DNA from: Massilia sp. Se16.2.3
GTDB lineage: Bacteria > Pseudomonadota > Gammaproteobacteria > Burkholderiales > Burkholderiaceae_D
Assembly: GCF_014171595.1 (NCBI RefSeq)
Contig: NZ_CP050451.1
Span: forward strand, 5,287,292-5,351,291
DNA: 64,000 nucleotides
Reading direction: 5' to 3'
Shown here: positions 55,553-63,003 of the stretch, in pieces
Position numbering within the stretch: the stretch's first letter is position 1
Layout of the letters: every line of letters starts with the position of its first letter
Notes under the pieces: model-generated
Told to the model about the DNA's origin: nothing
What the model saw: only the letters and a program-made list of their open reading frames with translations
The model's database searches: none
Position numbers and translations under genes: made by a program

Positions 55553-55965
55553 CACCAAACTACCTGAAATTTTTGAACATCGCCGGCATAGTATTCCTTT
55601 TGTCGTCTCCGTTAATCGAAGCCAAAGCTGTCGGTAATTCTGGAACAGACAACGCAGCTGCCACACGTTCAGTCCCTTTGAAGGTTGGCGTGCCGCTCCT
55701 TCAAGCACGCGCACGCATTCTGAAATCAGGACGGAAACCTGTTCCAATGCATCAAACGGATGGTTATGAGTATGACGGCACGGAGAAACAACTAGTTCAA
55801 CGACACATAGTTGAAGTCGAGTTCTGTACCCTGGATGCAGGAGTCCTCTGCACGTTTTACTACATCAAAAATGCAACGGGCCTTCGCGTCGAAACAATAG
55901 GAGAAAAAGTTTCTTACATGACAGTAGTGCAGTGGACAAACGAATGTCCGAAATCGTTTCAATAG
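55549..55965 (+). CDS. secreted small protein, candidate immunity to the muramidase
   Basis: 138 residues. The ATG overlaps the muramidase stop (ATGA), so the two are translationally coupled. A signal peptide (FLNIAGIVFLLSSPLIEAKA) sends it to the periplasm, where peptidoglycan hydrolase immunity must act. The mature part has LKVGVPLLQARARILKSGRK and paired cysteines (FCTLDAGVLC). It is not matched by eye to a known lysozyme inhibitor. The sequence is markedly AT-richer than the genome, in line with horizontally moved effector/immunity pairs. The role is inferred from location, coupling and export signal. Confidence 0.65.
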   Translation: MTPNYLKFLNIAGIVFLLSSPLIEAKAVGNSGTDNAAATRSVPLKVGVPLLQARARILKSGRKPVPMHQTDGYEYDGTEKQLVQRHIVEVEFCTLDAGVLCTFYYIKNATGLRVETIGEKVSYMTVVQWTNECPKSFQ

Positions 55966-56171
55966 AGTAAAAGGATGCGGATTCTGGACAGTACGGCTAC
56001 AGACAATGGACAGGAAAGCCGTCGAAGGATACATGCCTCAGGCCGACGTCAATATTGTAGCAAGACAGAATTTGCAACAAGGAAACAAGCGACAGAGTGA
56101 TGCGTCTGTGGACGCGGCCACGCAGGCCAACTCGACGTCGCCGTCGACCTTGTTGGTACTGATGGAAATTT

Positions 56172-56250
<79 letters not shown>

Positions 56251-56379
56251 AGAAATCGGGACAGTGGCAAGAAGTGATCTCGCCACCCGCTCGCACGGCG
56301 CGGTACCGTGAAGCAGAGTGGCGAGAGGATATTGCTTTTACAGTAGCGCCGTCAAGCACTTGCTAAACTCAGCCGCCGA

Positions 56380-56394
56380 CCTCAGCCACTGAGG
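56380..56394 (-). terminator. small hairpin downstream of rpoD
   Basis: The stem CCTCAG/CTGAGG with a 3-base loop lies 37 bases past the rpoD stop and before the tRNA gene. There is no T-run, so it is a weak candidate for the end of the rpoD transcript. Confidence 0.3.
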
Positions 56395-56430
56395 CAAGCA
56401 CCTGAGCCGACGACCGGCAGCAGCCAACAA

Positions 56431-58704
56431 TCAGCTGCTCCCCTCCAGGAAGCTCTTCAGCTTGTCCGAACGCGACGGATGACGCAATTTACGCAGTGCC
56501 TTCGCTTCGATCTGGCGAATCCGCTCGCGGGTGACGTCGAACTGCTTGCCCACCTCTTCCAGCGTGTGGTCGGTCGACATCTCGATGCCGAAGCGCATGC
56601 GCAGCACCTTCGCTTCGCGCGGGGTCAGCGAGTCCAGCACGTCCTTCACAACGCCACGCATCGAGGCATGCAGGGCCGCGTCCGACGGTGCCAGCGTGTT
56701 GTTGTCCTCGATGAAGTCGCCCAAGTGCGAATCGTCGTCATCGCCGATCGGCGTTTCCATCGAAATCGGCTCTTTCGCGATCTTCATGATCTTCCGGATT
56801 TTGTCTTCCGGCATTTCCATCTTGATCGCGAGCGTGGCTGGATCGGGCTCGGCACCGGTTTCCTGCAAGATTTGGCGCGAGATGCGGTTCATCTTGTTGA
56901 TGGTCTCGATCATGTGCACCGGAATACGGATGGTGCGCGCCTGGTCGGCGATCGAGCGGGTGATGGCCTGGCGGATCCACCACGTCGCATAGGTCGAAAA
57001 TTTATAGCCGCGGCGGTATTCGAACTTGTCCACGGCCTTCATCAGGCCAATGTTGCCTTCCTGGATCAGGTCAAGGAACTGTAGGCCGCGATTCGTGTAC
57101 TTTTTCGCGATCGAGATCACCAGGCGCAGGTTGGCCTCGGTCATTTCGCGCTTGGCCTTGCGGGCCTTCATTTCACCGGCCGCCATCTGGCGGTTGATGT
57201 TGCGCAGGTCCGGCAGCGGCAGCACGACGCGCGACTGCAGGTCGATCAGACGTTGCTGCAGTTCCTTGATCGTCGGGATGTTGCGTCCCAGGATGGCGCT
57301 GTAGGCATGGCCGGCGTTGACTTCGCCGTCGACCCATTCCAGGTTCGTTTCGTTGCCCGGGAAGACCTTGATGAAGTGGGCGCGCGGCATGCCGCAGCGG
57401 TTCACGGCCACATCCAGGATCTGCTTCTCGATGTGGCGCACCTCGTCGACCTGGCCGCGCAGCGTGTCGCACAGCTTTTCGACGACTTTTGCCGTGAAGC
57501 GAATGCCCAGCAGCTCGTTCGAGATGGCTTCCTGCGCCTTGACATAGGCTTTCGAGTTGTAACCGTCCTTCTCGTAGGCCTTGCGCATCTTGTCGAACTG
57601 CTGTTCGATGGTGCCGAATTTTTCCAGGGCCGAGGCTTTCAGGGCCTCGAGCTGCTCGGCCGAGTAGCCGGCGGCGCCGGTGCTGGCGGCGGCTTCTTCT
57701 TCCTCGCCCTCTTCCTCGTCCCCGGCCTCCTCTTCCTCGTCCTCATCGCTGTCGGCATTCGATGGGCCGATGGCCGAGGGCGAGGTTTCTTCCGAGGCTT
57801 CGGCGTCGACCATGCCGTCGACGATCTCGTCGATCTTGATTTCGTCGGCTTCGATGCGCTGGGCAGCCGAGATGATTTCGGCGATCGTGACTGGGCAGGC
57901 GGAAATTGCCTGGATCATGTCGCGCAGGCCGTCTTCGATGCGTTTCGCGATTTCGATTTCGCCTTCGCGTGTCAGCAGCTCGACCGAGCCCATTTCGCGC
58001 ATGTACATGCGGACCGGGTCGGTGGTGCGGCCGAAGTCGGAATCGACGGTGGAGAGCGCGGCCTCGGCGGCGGCCTCGGCTTCGTCGTCGCTGGTGACGG
58101 TGGCAACGTTATCGGACAGCAGCAGCGTTTCGGCATCGGGCGCGTGTTCGTACACGGCAATGCCCATGTCGTTGAAGGTGCCGATGATGCCTTCGATCGC
58201 TTCCGGGTCGACGATGTTGTCGGGCAGGTGGTCGTTGATTTCCGCGTAGGTCAGGAAACCGCGTTCCTTGCCGTTCTTGATCAGCGTCTTGAGCTTCTGG
58301 CGGCGCAGCTCGATTTCTTCTTCGCTCGCTTCGGTGTCGGACGCGAAGGCGTCTTTCAGCAGGGCTTTTTCTTTCGCCTTGCGGTCCTTCGCCTTGGCCT
58401 TGTCGACGGCTTTCAGTTCAGCACGTTCGACGGCATTCAGCGCGGCGACTTCGTCGTTCTCGGGCGTGAATTCCTTTGGCTTGCGCCCGCGCCGCCCCGG
58501 CACTTTCACGGATGGCAGCACGTAGCCCGACGTATCGATGGCGGCCAGTGCGGCGGCATCGGTGGTCTGGCTGACGACAGGCGCGGCGCCGGTACGAACG
58601 TCCGCCTTGTCTTGCGCATTGTCCGCCTTGGCGGACGTTCTGGTGGGTTTGGCAGCCACTTGGGGTTCGGGTTTCTTGGTTGGCACAGGCGCTTTCGATG
58701 TCAC
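56431..58704 (-). CDS. rpoD: primary sigma factor sigma-70
   Basis: 757 residues, longer than E. coli RpoD (613) because of a Lys/Ala-rich N-terminal extension and a very acidic non-conserved region ([19 protein letters not shown]). Region 1.2 [20 protein letters not shown], region 2 [20 protein letters not shown], region 3 [13 protein letters not shown] and region 4 [20 protein letters not shown] are all complete. The basic N-terminal tail ([20 protein letters not shown]) is typical of Oxalobacteraceae and Burkholderiales. It is transcribed leftward, downstream of dnaG, with its own promoter in the gap. Confidence 0.97.
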   Translation of the reverse strand: MTSKAPVPTKKPEPQVAAKPTRTSAKADNAQDKADVRTGAAPVVSQTTDAAALAAIDTSGYVLPSVKVPGRRGRKPKEFTPENDEVAALNAVERAELKAVDKAKAKDRKAKEKALLKDAFASDTEASEEEIELRRQKLKTLIKNGKERGFLTYAEINDHLPDNIVDPEAIEGIIGTFNDMGIAVYEHAPDAETLLLSDNVATVTSDDEAEAAAEAALSTVDSDFGRTTDPVRMYMREMGSVELLTREGEIEIAKRIEDGLRDMIQAISACPVTIAEIISAAQRIEADEIKIDEIVDGMVDAEASEETSPSAIGPSNADSDEDEEEEAGDEEEGEEEEAAASTGAAGYSAEQLEALKASALEKFGTIEQQFDKMRKAYEKDGYNSKAYVKAQEAISNELLGIRFTAKVVEKLCDTLRGQVDEVRHIEKQILDVAVNRCGMPRAHFIKVFPGNETNLEWVDGEVNAGHAYSAILGRNIPTIKELQQRLIDLQSRVVLPLPDLRNINRQMAAGEMKARKAKREMTEANLRLVISIAKKYTNRGLQFLDLIQEGNIGLMKAVDKFEYRRGYKFSTYATWWIRQAITRSIADQARTIRIPVHMIETINKMNRISRQILQETGAEPDPATLAIKMEMPEDKIRKIMKIAKEPISMETPIGDDDDSHLGDFIEDNNTLAPSDAALHASMRGVVKDVLDSLTPREAKVLRMRFGIEMSTDHTLEEVGKQFDVTRERIRQIEAKALRKLRHPSRSDKLKSFLEGSS

Positions 58705-58915
58705 AACGGCTAACTTTACGGTGGTTAAAGATAAAGTTTTGTTAACTTACATCACCCTGCTAACAGCGTACAACACTGCTCCGCTAACTGAAACTCCACG
58801 CCGCTTTTGACACGAAAATCGTTTCAAAGGTTGCAATAGTTAGCGTTTTATTATAGCACGCACCCCTCTTTTTCCAAGTTGCACAAATCCTAACTGCTGC
58901 CTTCGCAACACGTGC
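58705..58915 (-). promoter_or_regulatory. rpoD promoter and leader
   Basis: Reading leftward, TTGGAA (58877-58872), a 16-bp spacer and TATAAT (58855-58850) form a good sigma-70 promoter about 145 bases before the rpoD ATG. The AT-rich leader contains the hexamer GCTAAC/GTTAGC four times (58708, 58759, 58784, 58838 regions) and a related CCTAAC near 58888. This is unusual for such a short region and may bind a regulator. Confidence 0.65.
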
Positions 58916-60712
58916 TCAGCGGGGGCTCCGGGCAGCGGCTTGCTCGCTCTCCAAGAGCTGCTGCTGGGCTACGATTTCACGATAGCGAGTACTCACCTGA
59001 TCTGGGGTCAGTCCCTTGGAAAACAACTGGTTCAACTCCTGTTTCAAGGCGTCGATCTTGATCTCCCTCACAGCGCATGCCAGGAAGACCCGGTTCGCGT
59101 CCGGATCCGATTCCGGCTCGGAGGCGATCTCGGCGATGATACGGTCGTAGTGGTTGCTGCCCTCTTTCAGCTGTTCCGACAGCGCCGCGAAGTTGCCGTA
59201 TTCCCCCAGGGCTTGGGCAACGGCTACCAGGTAACGCAGGGAGTCGCTCGACTCCTGGCCGAAATGGTCGAAGGCCTGCAAGTCGGACTCGTCGAGCGTC
59301 AGCGACAGGGCCGGATGCGCCACCAGGATGCGCACGATCTGCAATTCCAATCCGACCGGCTGCGGCCTGCCCTGGCGCGGCGGCGCCTTTTTCGCGACCG
59401 ACACCGGTTTCGACAGTTCGAACAGGCCCTCGATCTCGGCCGGCGTCGATTCCGTCAGGCTGGCCAGGCCGCGCACGATCTGCAGGCGCAGCGCCGAGGG
59501 CGTCATGGCCTGCAGCAGGGGTTTGGCGTCGTACTGGGTGGCGGCGCGCCCTTCCGGCGTCGACAAATCGTGTTCGCCCGTCACTTCACGCAGCAGGAAC
59601 TGCGACAGCGGCATGGCGTCGTTGATTTCCTGGGCGAAGGCATCTGCGCCGAATTCACGCACGAAGCTGTCCGGGTCGTGCTTTTCGGGCAGGAACAGGA
59701 ACTGGATGGTCTTGTTGTCGCTTACCTGCGGCAAACACGCTTCCAGCGCACGGCGCGCGGCGCGGCGGCCGGCTTTATCTCCGTCGAAACTGAAGATGAC
59801 GTTGTCGGTCTGGCGCAGCAACTTTTGCACGTGCGTACTGGTGCAGGCGGTGCCGAGCGTCGCTACCGCTTGCGGGAAGCCGAGCTGGGCCAGTGCGACG
59901 ACGTCCATGTAGCCTTCCGTCACCAGCACATAGCCGGCGTCGCGGATGGCTTGCCTCGCCTCGAACAGGCCGTACAGTTCCAGGCCTTTCTGGAACAGCG
60001 GGGTTTCCGGCGAATTCAGGTATTTCGGTTCGCCACTATCGAGCACGCGGCCGCCGAAGCCGATCACCTGCCCTTTGGTGTTGCGAATCGGGAACATGAC
60101 GCGCTCGCGGAAGCGGTCGTAGCGTTTCTTGTTGCCGCCATCTTCATCGACCTTGTCGATCACCAGGCCCGATTCGACCAGCGCCAGGGCATCGTAGTCG
60201 GGGAAGACCGAGCGCAGGTTGTCCCATCCGGAAGGCGCGTAGCCCATGCCGAAACGGGCAGCGACTTCGCCGGTCAAGCCGCGGTTCTTCAGATAGGCGA
60301 TGGCATTCGGCGCGGTTTTCAGTTGCGCACGGTAATAGTCGCAGGCTTGCGTCAGCGCATCGGACAGGGCCAGCGTTTGCGCCTGCTGGGCGGCGCGCTG
60401 CATCGGGGGAATCTTGTCGTCGTTGTCGGGCACGACCATGCCGACGCCCTGGGCCAGGTCTTTCACCGCATCGATGAAACCCATGCCCGAGTATTCGATC
60501 AGGAAGCCGATCGAGGTGCCATGGGCACCGCAACCGAAGCAGTGATAGAACTGTTTGGTGGGGCTGACGGTAAAGCTGGGGGATTTTTCGCTGTGAAAAG
60601 GACACAGCCCCATGTAATTGGCGCCGCCCTTTTTCAGCTGCACATAACGCCCGACCACGTCGACGATGTCGACGCGGTTGAGCAGGTCGGTAATGAAGGA
60701 TTGCGGGATCAC
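58916..60712 (-). CDS. dnaG: DNA primase
   Basis: 598 residues. An N-terminal CHC2 zinc finger (Cys37, His40, Cys58, Cys61 in LCPFHSEKSP and YHCFGCGAHG) is followed by the RNA polymerase domain KKRYDRFRERVMFPIRNTKG and the TOPRIM motifs VLVTEGYMDVVAL and FSFDGDKAGRRAA. A C-terminal DnaB-binding helical domain completes it. It is intact and of standard length. It is part of the leftward macromolecular-synthesis block rpsU-yqeY-dnaG-rpoD, with a structured repeat element 42-204 bases upstream of its start. Confidence 0.96.
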   Translation of the reverse strand: MIPQSFITDLLNRVDIVDVVGRYVQLKKGGANYMGLCPFHSEKSPSFTVSPTKQFYHCFGCGAHGTSIGFLIEYSGMGFIDAVKDLAQGVGMVVPDNDDKIPPMQRAAQQAQTLALSDALTQACDYYRAQLKTAPNAIAYLKNRGLTGEVAARFGMGYAPSGWDNLRSVFPDYDALALVESGLVIDKVDEDGGNKKRYDRFRERVMFPIRNTKGQVIGFGGRVLDSGEPKYLNSPETPLFQKGLELYGLFEARQAIRDAGYVLVTEGYMDVVALAQLGFPQAVATLGTACTSTHVQKLLRQTDNVIFSFDGDKAGRRAARRALEACLPQVSDNKTIQFLFLPEKHDPDSFVREFGADAFAQEINDAMPLSQFLLREVTGEHDLSTPEGRAATQYDAKPLLQAMTPSALRLQIVRGLASLTESTPAEIEGLFELSKPVSVAKKAPPRQGRPQPVGLELQIVRILVAHPALSLTLDESDLQAFDHFGQESSDSLRYLVAVAQALGEYGNFAALSEQLKEGSNHYDRIIAEIASEPESDPDANRVFLACAVREIKIDALKQELNQLFSKGLTPDQVSTRYREIVAQQQLLESEQAAARSPR

Positions 60713-60753
60713 GTGGGTTTATACCGTTTCGAATCAAACCCCATGGCAGCATT

Positions 60754-60916
60754 GCATCGCCGTAGAGCGCCTAACAAAACCGCCATAGCCGCGTTGCGGC
60801 TCCTGGCCGTACAAATGTACTGTCGTCGTCGCCGCGGCGCTTGGCTTCGCCTCGCCCTGAAGGCCCCACCTTCAGGGTCTCTGACAGTTTTGTTAGACGC
60901 TCTTGGGGGCGATGCG
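60754..60916. repeat. 163-bp structured element with inverted ends, attC-like cores
   Basis: The ends GCATCGCC...AGAGCGCCTAACAAAAC (60754-60780) and GTTTTGTTAGACGCTCT...GGCGATGC (60888-60916) are inverted copies with small gaps. Inside are further stems: GCCGC-GTT-GCGGC, GTAC-AAAT-GTAC and CTGAAGG/CCTTCAG. GCCTAAC at 60769 and GTTAGAC at 60893 match the RYYYAAC and GTTRRRY core boxes of integron attC sites, spaced 131 bp apart, but no cassette context exists. It is probably a dispersed intergenic repeat or a structured RNA lying in the dnaG upstream region. Confidence 0.55.
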
Positions 60917-60995
60917 CCATTCCCTGAAGTTTGCCGGACGCCAAAGAAAGTCAGACTATACCGCAGGGCTTGCTACAAGTTGATTTGCAACAAGC

Positions 60996-61014
60996 ACGGG
61001 CCTCAAGAGCCCGT
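60996..61014 (-). terminator. stem-loop after yqeY
   Basis: The 6-bp stem ACGGGC/GCCCGT with a 7-base loop lies 11 bases past the yqeY stop. The downstream tail on the minus strand is only modestly T-rich, so termination is probably partial. Confidence 0.45.
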
Positions 61015-61024
61015 TTGTGTTGCA

Positions 61025-61474
61025 TCAGGCGCCAGAGAGCGCCTTCTTGACCAGCGTCGACACGACCGTCATGTCGGCACGGCCAGCCAGTTTCGGCTTG
61101 ACGATGCCCATGACCTTGCCCATGTCCTGCGGACCGGCCGCGCCCGATGCTGCGACGGCGGCAGCGACTTCCGCGGCGATTTCTTCTTCCGACAGGCCGG
61201 CGGGCATGTAGGTCACCAGCACTTCGAGCTCGGCCTTTTCGATGTCGGCCAGGTCCTGGCGATTGCCCGCTTCGAACTGGGTGATCGAGTCCTTGCGCTG
61301 CTTGATCATCTTTTCGACGATGGCGACGGTTTGCTGGTCGTTGACTTCGATCTGCTCGTCGACTTCCTTGCGCTTGATTTCAGCGAGGATCAGGCGGATG
61401 GTGGCCAGCTTGCCGGCTTCCTTGGCGCGCATCGCCGCCTTCATGTCGTTGGTGATTTGTTCTTTCAGGCTCAT
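61025..61474 (-). CDS. yqeY: GatB/YqeY-domain protein
   Basis: 149 residues, intact: SLKEQITNDMKAAMRAKEAG, LATIRLILAEIKRKEVDEQI, LVTYMPAGLSEEEI, PQDMGKVMGIVKPKLAGRAD. It resembles the tRNA-binding tail domain of GatB and is widely encoded next to rpsU and dnaG. Its biochemical role is not established; transamidase-like tRNA contact is assumed from homology. Confidence 0.93.
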   Translation of the reverse strand: MSLKEQITNDMKAAMRAKEAGKLATIRLILAEIKRKEVDEQIEVNDQQTVAIVEKMIKQRKDSITQFEAGNRQDLADIEKAELEVLVTYMPAGLSEEEIAAEVAAAVAASGAAGPQDMGKVMGIVKPKLAGRADMTVVSTLVKKALSGA

Positions 61475-61510
61475 GGCATCCTCGAAATGGATCGTGCAAA
61501 CAGGGGTACA

Positions 61511-61548
61511 AACAACAAAACCCGCCGGGGTAGCAACCAGGGCGGGTT
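61511..61548 (-). terminator. intrinsic terminator/attenuator after rpsU
   Basis: On the minus strand, the stem AACCCGCC/GGCGGGTT with a 14-base loop is followed by TTTTGTTGTTTG. It lies between rpsU and yqeY, which would let rpsU be expressed at a higher level than the downstream block. Confidence 0.75.
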
Positions 61549-61635
61549 CCAGAGACTACAGCAGTGGCCAGGACAGGTCCGGGACAAGGCGCCTCAAACA
61601 GGGGGCGTCACCGGATCGTGGCCGGCTGAACAGTC

Positions 61636-61848
61636 TTAGTACAGTTTCTTCGGCAGTTGCTGGCTGCGGATGCGCTTGTAGTGACGCTTCACGGCAGCTG
61701 CCAGCTTGCGCTTGCGCTCTGCGGTTGGCTTTTCGTAGAACTCGCGAGCGCGCAGTTCGGTCAGCAGACCGGTTTTTTCGATGGTGCGCTTGAAGCGACG
61801 CATTGCGACTTCGAACGGCTCGTTTTCTTTAAGGCGGATAGTGGTCAT
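61636..61848 (-). CDS. rpsU: 30S ribosomal protein bS21
   Basis: 70 residues, highly basic. [40 protein letters not shown] and the end [12 protein letters not shown] match bS21. It binds the 30S platform near the 3' end of 16S rRNA and assists initiation. It is first in the leftward rpsU-yqeY-dnaG-rpoD block, with a -10-like TAGAAT 36 bases upstream and an attenuator-like stem-loop after it. Confidence 0.97.
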   Translation of the reverse strand: MTTIRLKENEPFEVAMRRFKRTIEKTGLLTELRAREFYEKPTAERKRKLAAAVKRHYKRIRSQQLPKKLY

Positions 61849-61883
61849 GTAAAAATGAAACCGTTGGATTTGGGAAGAACGAA

Positions 61884-61889
61884 ATTCTA
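61884..61889 (-). promoter_or_regulatory. -10 box of rpsU
   Basis: TAGAAT on the minus strand lies 36 bases before the rpsU ATG. The -35 is weak (TTCCAC at about 17 bp). The surrounding AT content and position fit a sigma-70 promoter. Confidence 0.4.
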
Positions 61890-62002
61890 GCAGCTTTTGG
61901 CAAGCAGTGGAAGAGTTTACCGAAATGTGCCGGAATTGCTACATGGGTATTGGAGGGGTTTTTATTGCCGAGTGGCACGATGGCGACCGCATGTGCCGCG
62001 GC

Positions 62003-62021
62003 GTGGGCTCGGGGCGCCCAC
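62003..62021. repeat. single REP-like hairpin
   Basis: GTGGGC-N7-GCCCAC followed by CCTACG: the same GTGG...CCACCCTACG design as the two units at 125-191. It lies between the flavoprotein fragment and rpsU. Confidence 0.5.
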
Positions 62022-62059
62022 CCTACGAAAACCGCTGCGGACTTTGGCCTGAAAAATGG

Positions 62060-62340
62060 TTACACGCTCTGCCCCGCCACGAAGCCGGAGGCCCAGGCCC
62101 ACTGGAAGTTGTAGCCGCCCAGCCAGCCGGTGACGTCCACCGTCTCGCCGATGAAGTACAGGCCCGGAACATCCTTGGCCATCATGGTCTGTTGCGACAG
62201 CGCGCGCGTGTCGACGCCGCCGAGCGTCACTTCGGCCTTGCGGTAGCCTTCGGAGCCGGTCGGGACGATGGCCCAGCGGTTGATGGCGTCGCCCAGCTTG
62301 CGCAGCTTGGCGTCGGGCATGTCGGCCAGGCGCGCGACGG
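62060..62340 (-). pseudogene. 3' fragment of an HI0933/BaiN-type NAD(P)/FAD oxidoreductase
   Basis: Only the last 93 or so residues remain: LADMPDAKLRKLGDAINRWA, GYRKAEVTLGGVDTRALSQQ and the C-terminal FAD-binding signature GLYFIGETVDVTGWLGGYNF QWAWASGF. The family is normally about 400 residues with an N-terminal Rossmann GxGxxG, which is missing here. Homology stops abruptly at about 62340, exactly where the terD reading frame ends. The hexamer ACCGTC occurs on both sides of this junction (62345-62350 region and 62335-62340 region, minus strand), suggesting microhomology-mediated joining or insertion of the ter segment. Confidence 0.75.
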
Positions 62341-62343
62341 TCC

Positions 62344-62931
62344 TCAGACGGTGCCGCCGAGCTTGCGGATGAAGGTAGCGAGATTGAGCTTGAAGCCGGC
62401 GCCGACGGCCTGGAAGCGCCATTCGCCATCCCTGCGGTACAGCGAGCCGAACTGCAGCGCGGTCTTGTCCGAATAGTCCGCGTCCAGGTCGTACTCGGCG
62501 ATTACTTCACCGGTGTCGTCGTTGTACACCTTGATATAGGCGTCGTTGACGGCGCCGAAGGTCTGCCGGCGGGCCTCGGCCTCGTGGATGGTGACCACGA
62601 TCGGCATTTCCACCACGGCCGGGTCGACCCTGGCCAGGTCGACCGTGATGACTTCGTCGTCGCCATCCTTGTCGCCGGTGCGGTTGTCGCCCGAGTGCAC
62701 GACGGCGCCATCGGGCGAGGTCGTGTGGTTGTAGTAGACGAAATGGGCGTTGCTGAGCATGACCGGATCGTCGTTCGCGTTTTTCCCGCACAGGAACACC
62801 GACGAATCGAGGTCGAAGGCCTGGCCGGCGGTTGCGTTGACCTTCCAGCCGAGGCCGATGCGAACACGTTTCAAGCCCGGGGCGGTTTTTTCGAGGTTGA
62901 TGCGGTGGCCGGTTTCGAGCGTCGTCGCCAT
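62344..62931 (-). CDS. terD: TerD-family calcium-binding stress protein
   Basis: 195 residues. The family core KRVRIGLGWKVNATAGQAFD, DSSVFLCGKN, SPDGAVVHSGDNRTGDKDGD with the acidic calcium-binding loop, VDLARVDPAVVEMPIVVTIH and SDKTALQFGSLYRRDGEWRF are all present. It is a cytoplasmic, membrane-associated component of TerBCDE-type tellurite, phage and stress response systems. It is downstream of telA in the same leftward operon (72-bp gap). Paralogues TerE/TerZ share the fold, so the exact subtype is not certain. Confidence 0.9.
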   Translation of the reverse strand: MATTLETGHRINLEKTAPGLKRVRIGLGWKVNATAGQAFDLDSSVFLCGKNANDDPVMLSNAHFVYYNHTTSPDGAVVHSGDNRTGDKDGDDEVITVDLARVDPAVVEMPIVVTIHEAEARRQTFGAVNDAYIKVYNDDTGEVIAEYDLDADYSDKTALQFGSLYRRDGEWRFQAVGAGFKLNLATFIRKLGGTV

Positions 62932-63003
62932 GGACTTTCCTTGAATGGTAAAAATACTATTTTCGCCCGAATGGCCACCCTCGGCAATGGGTGGCCCCGG
63001 GAA

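Noticed and set aside
54390..55965. A prophage lysis cassette
   Set aside because: The lambda-like muramidase is next to a PAAR gene and a secreted small protein, with no holin, spanin or phage structural genes.
57253..58713. Long plus-strand frame opposite rpoD
   Set aside because: Low-complexity shadow of a conserved minus-strand gene; no independent coding evidence.
60769..60899. A functional integron cassette site
   Set aside because: Only one attC-like pair, no intI gene, no cassettes; the housekeeping location between yqeY and dnaG makes a dispersed repeat more likely.
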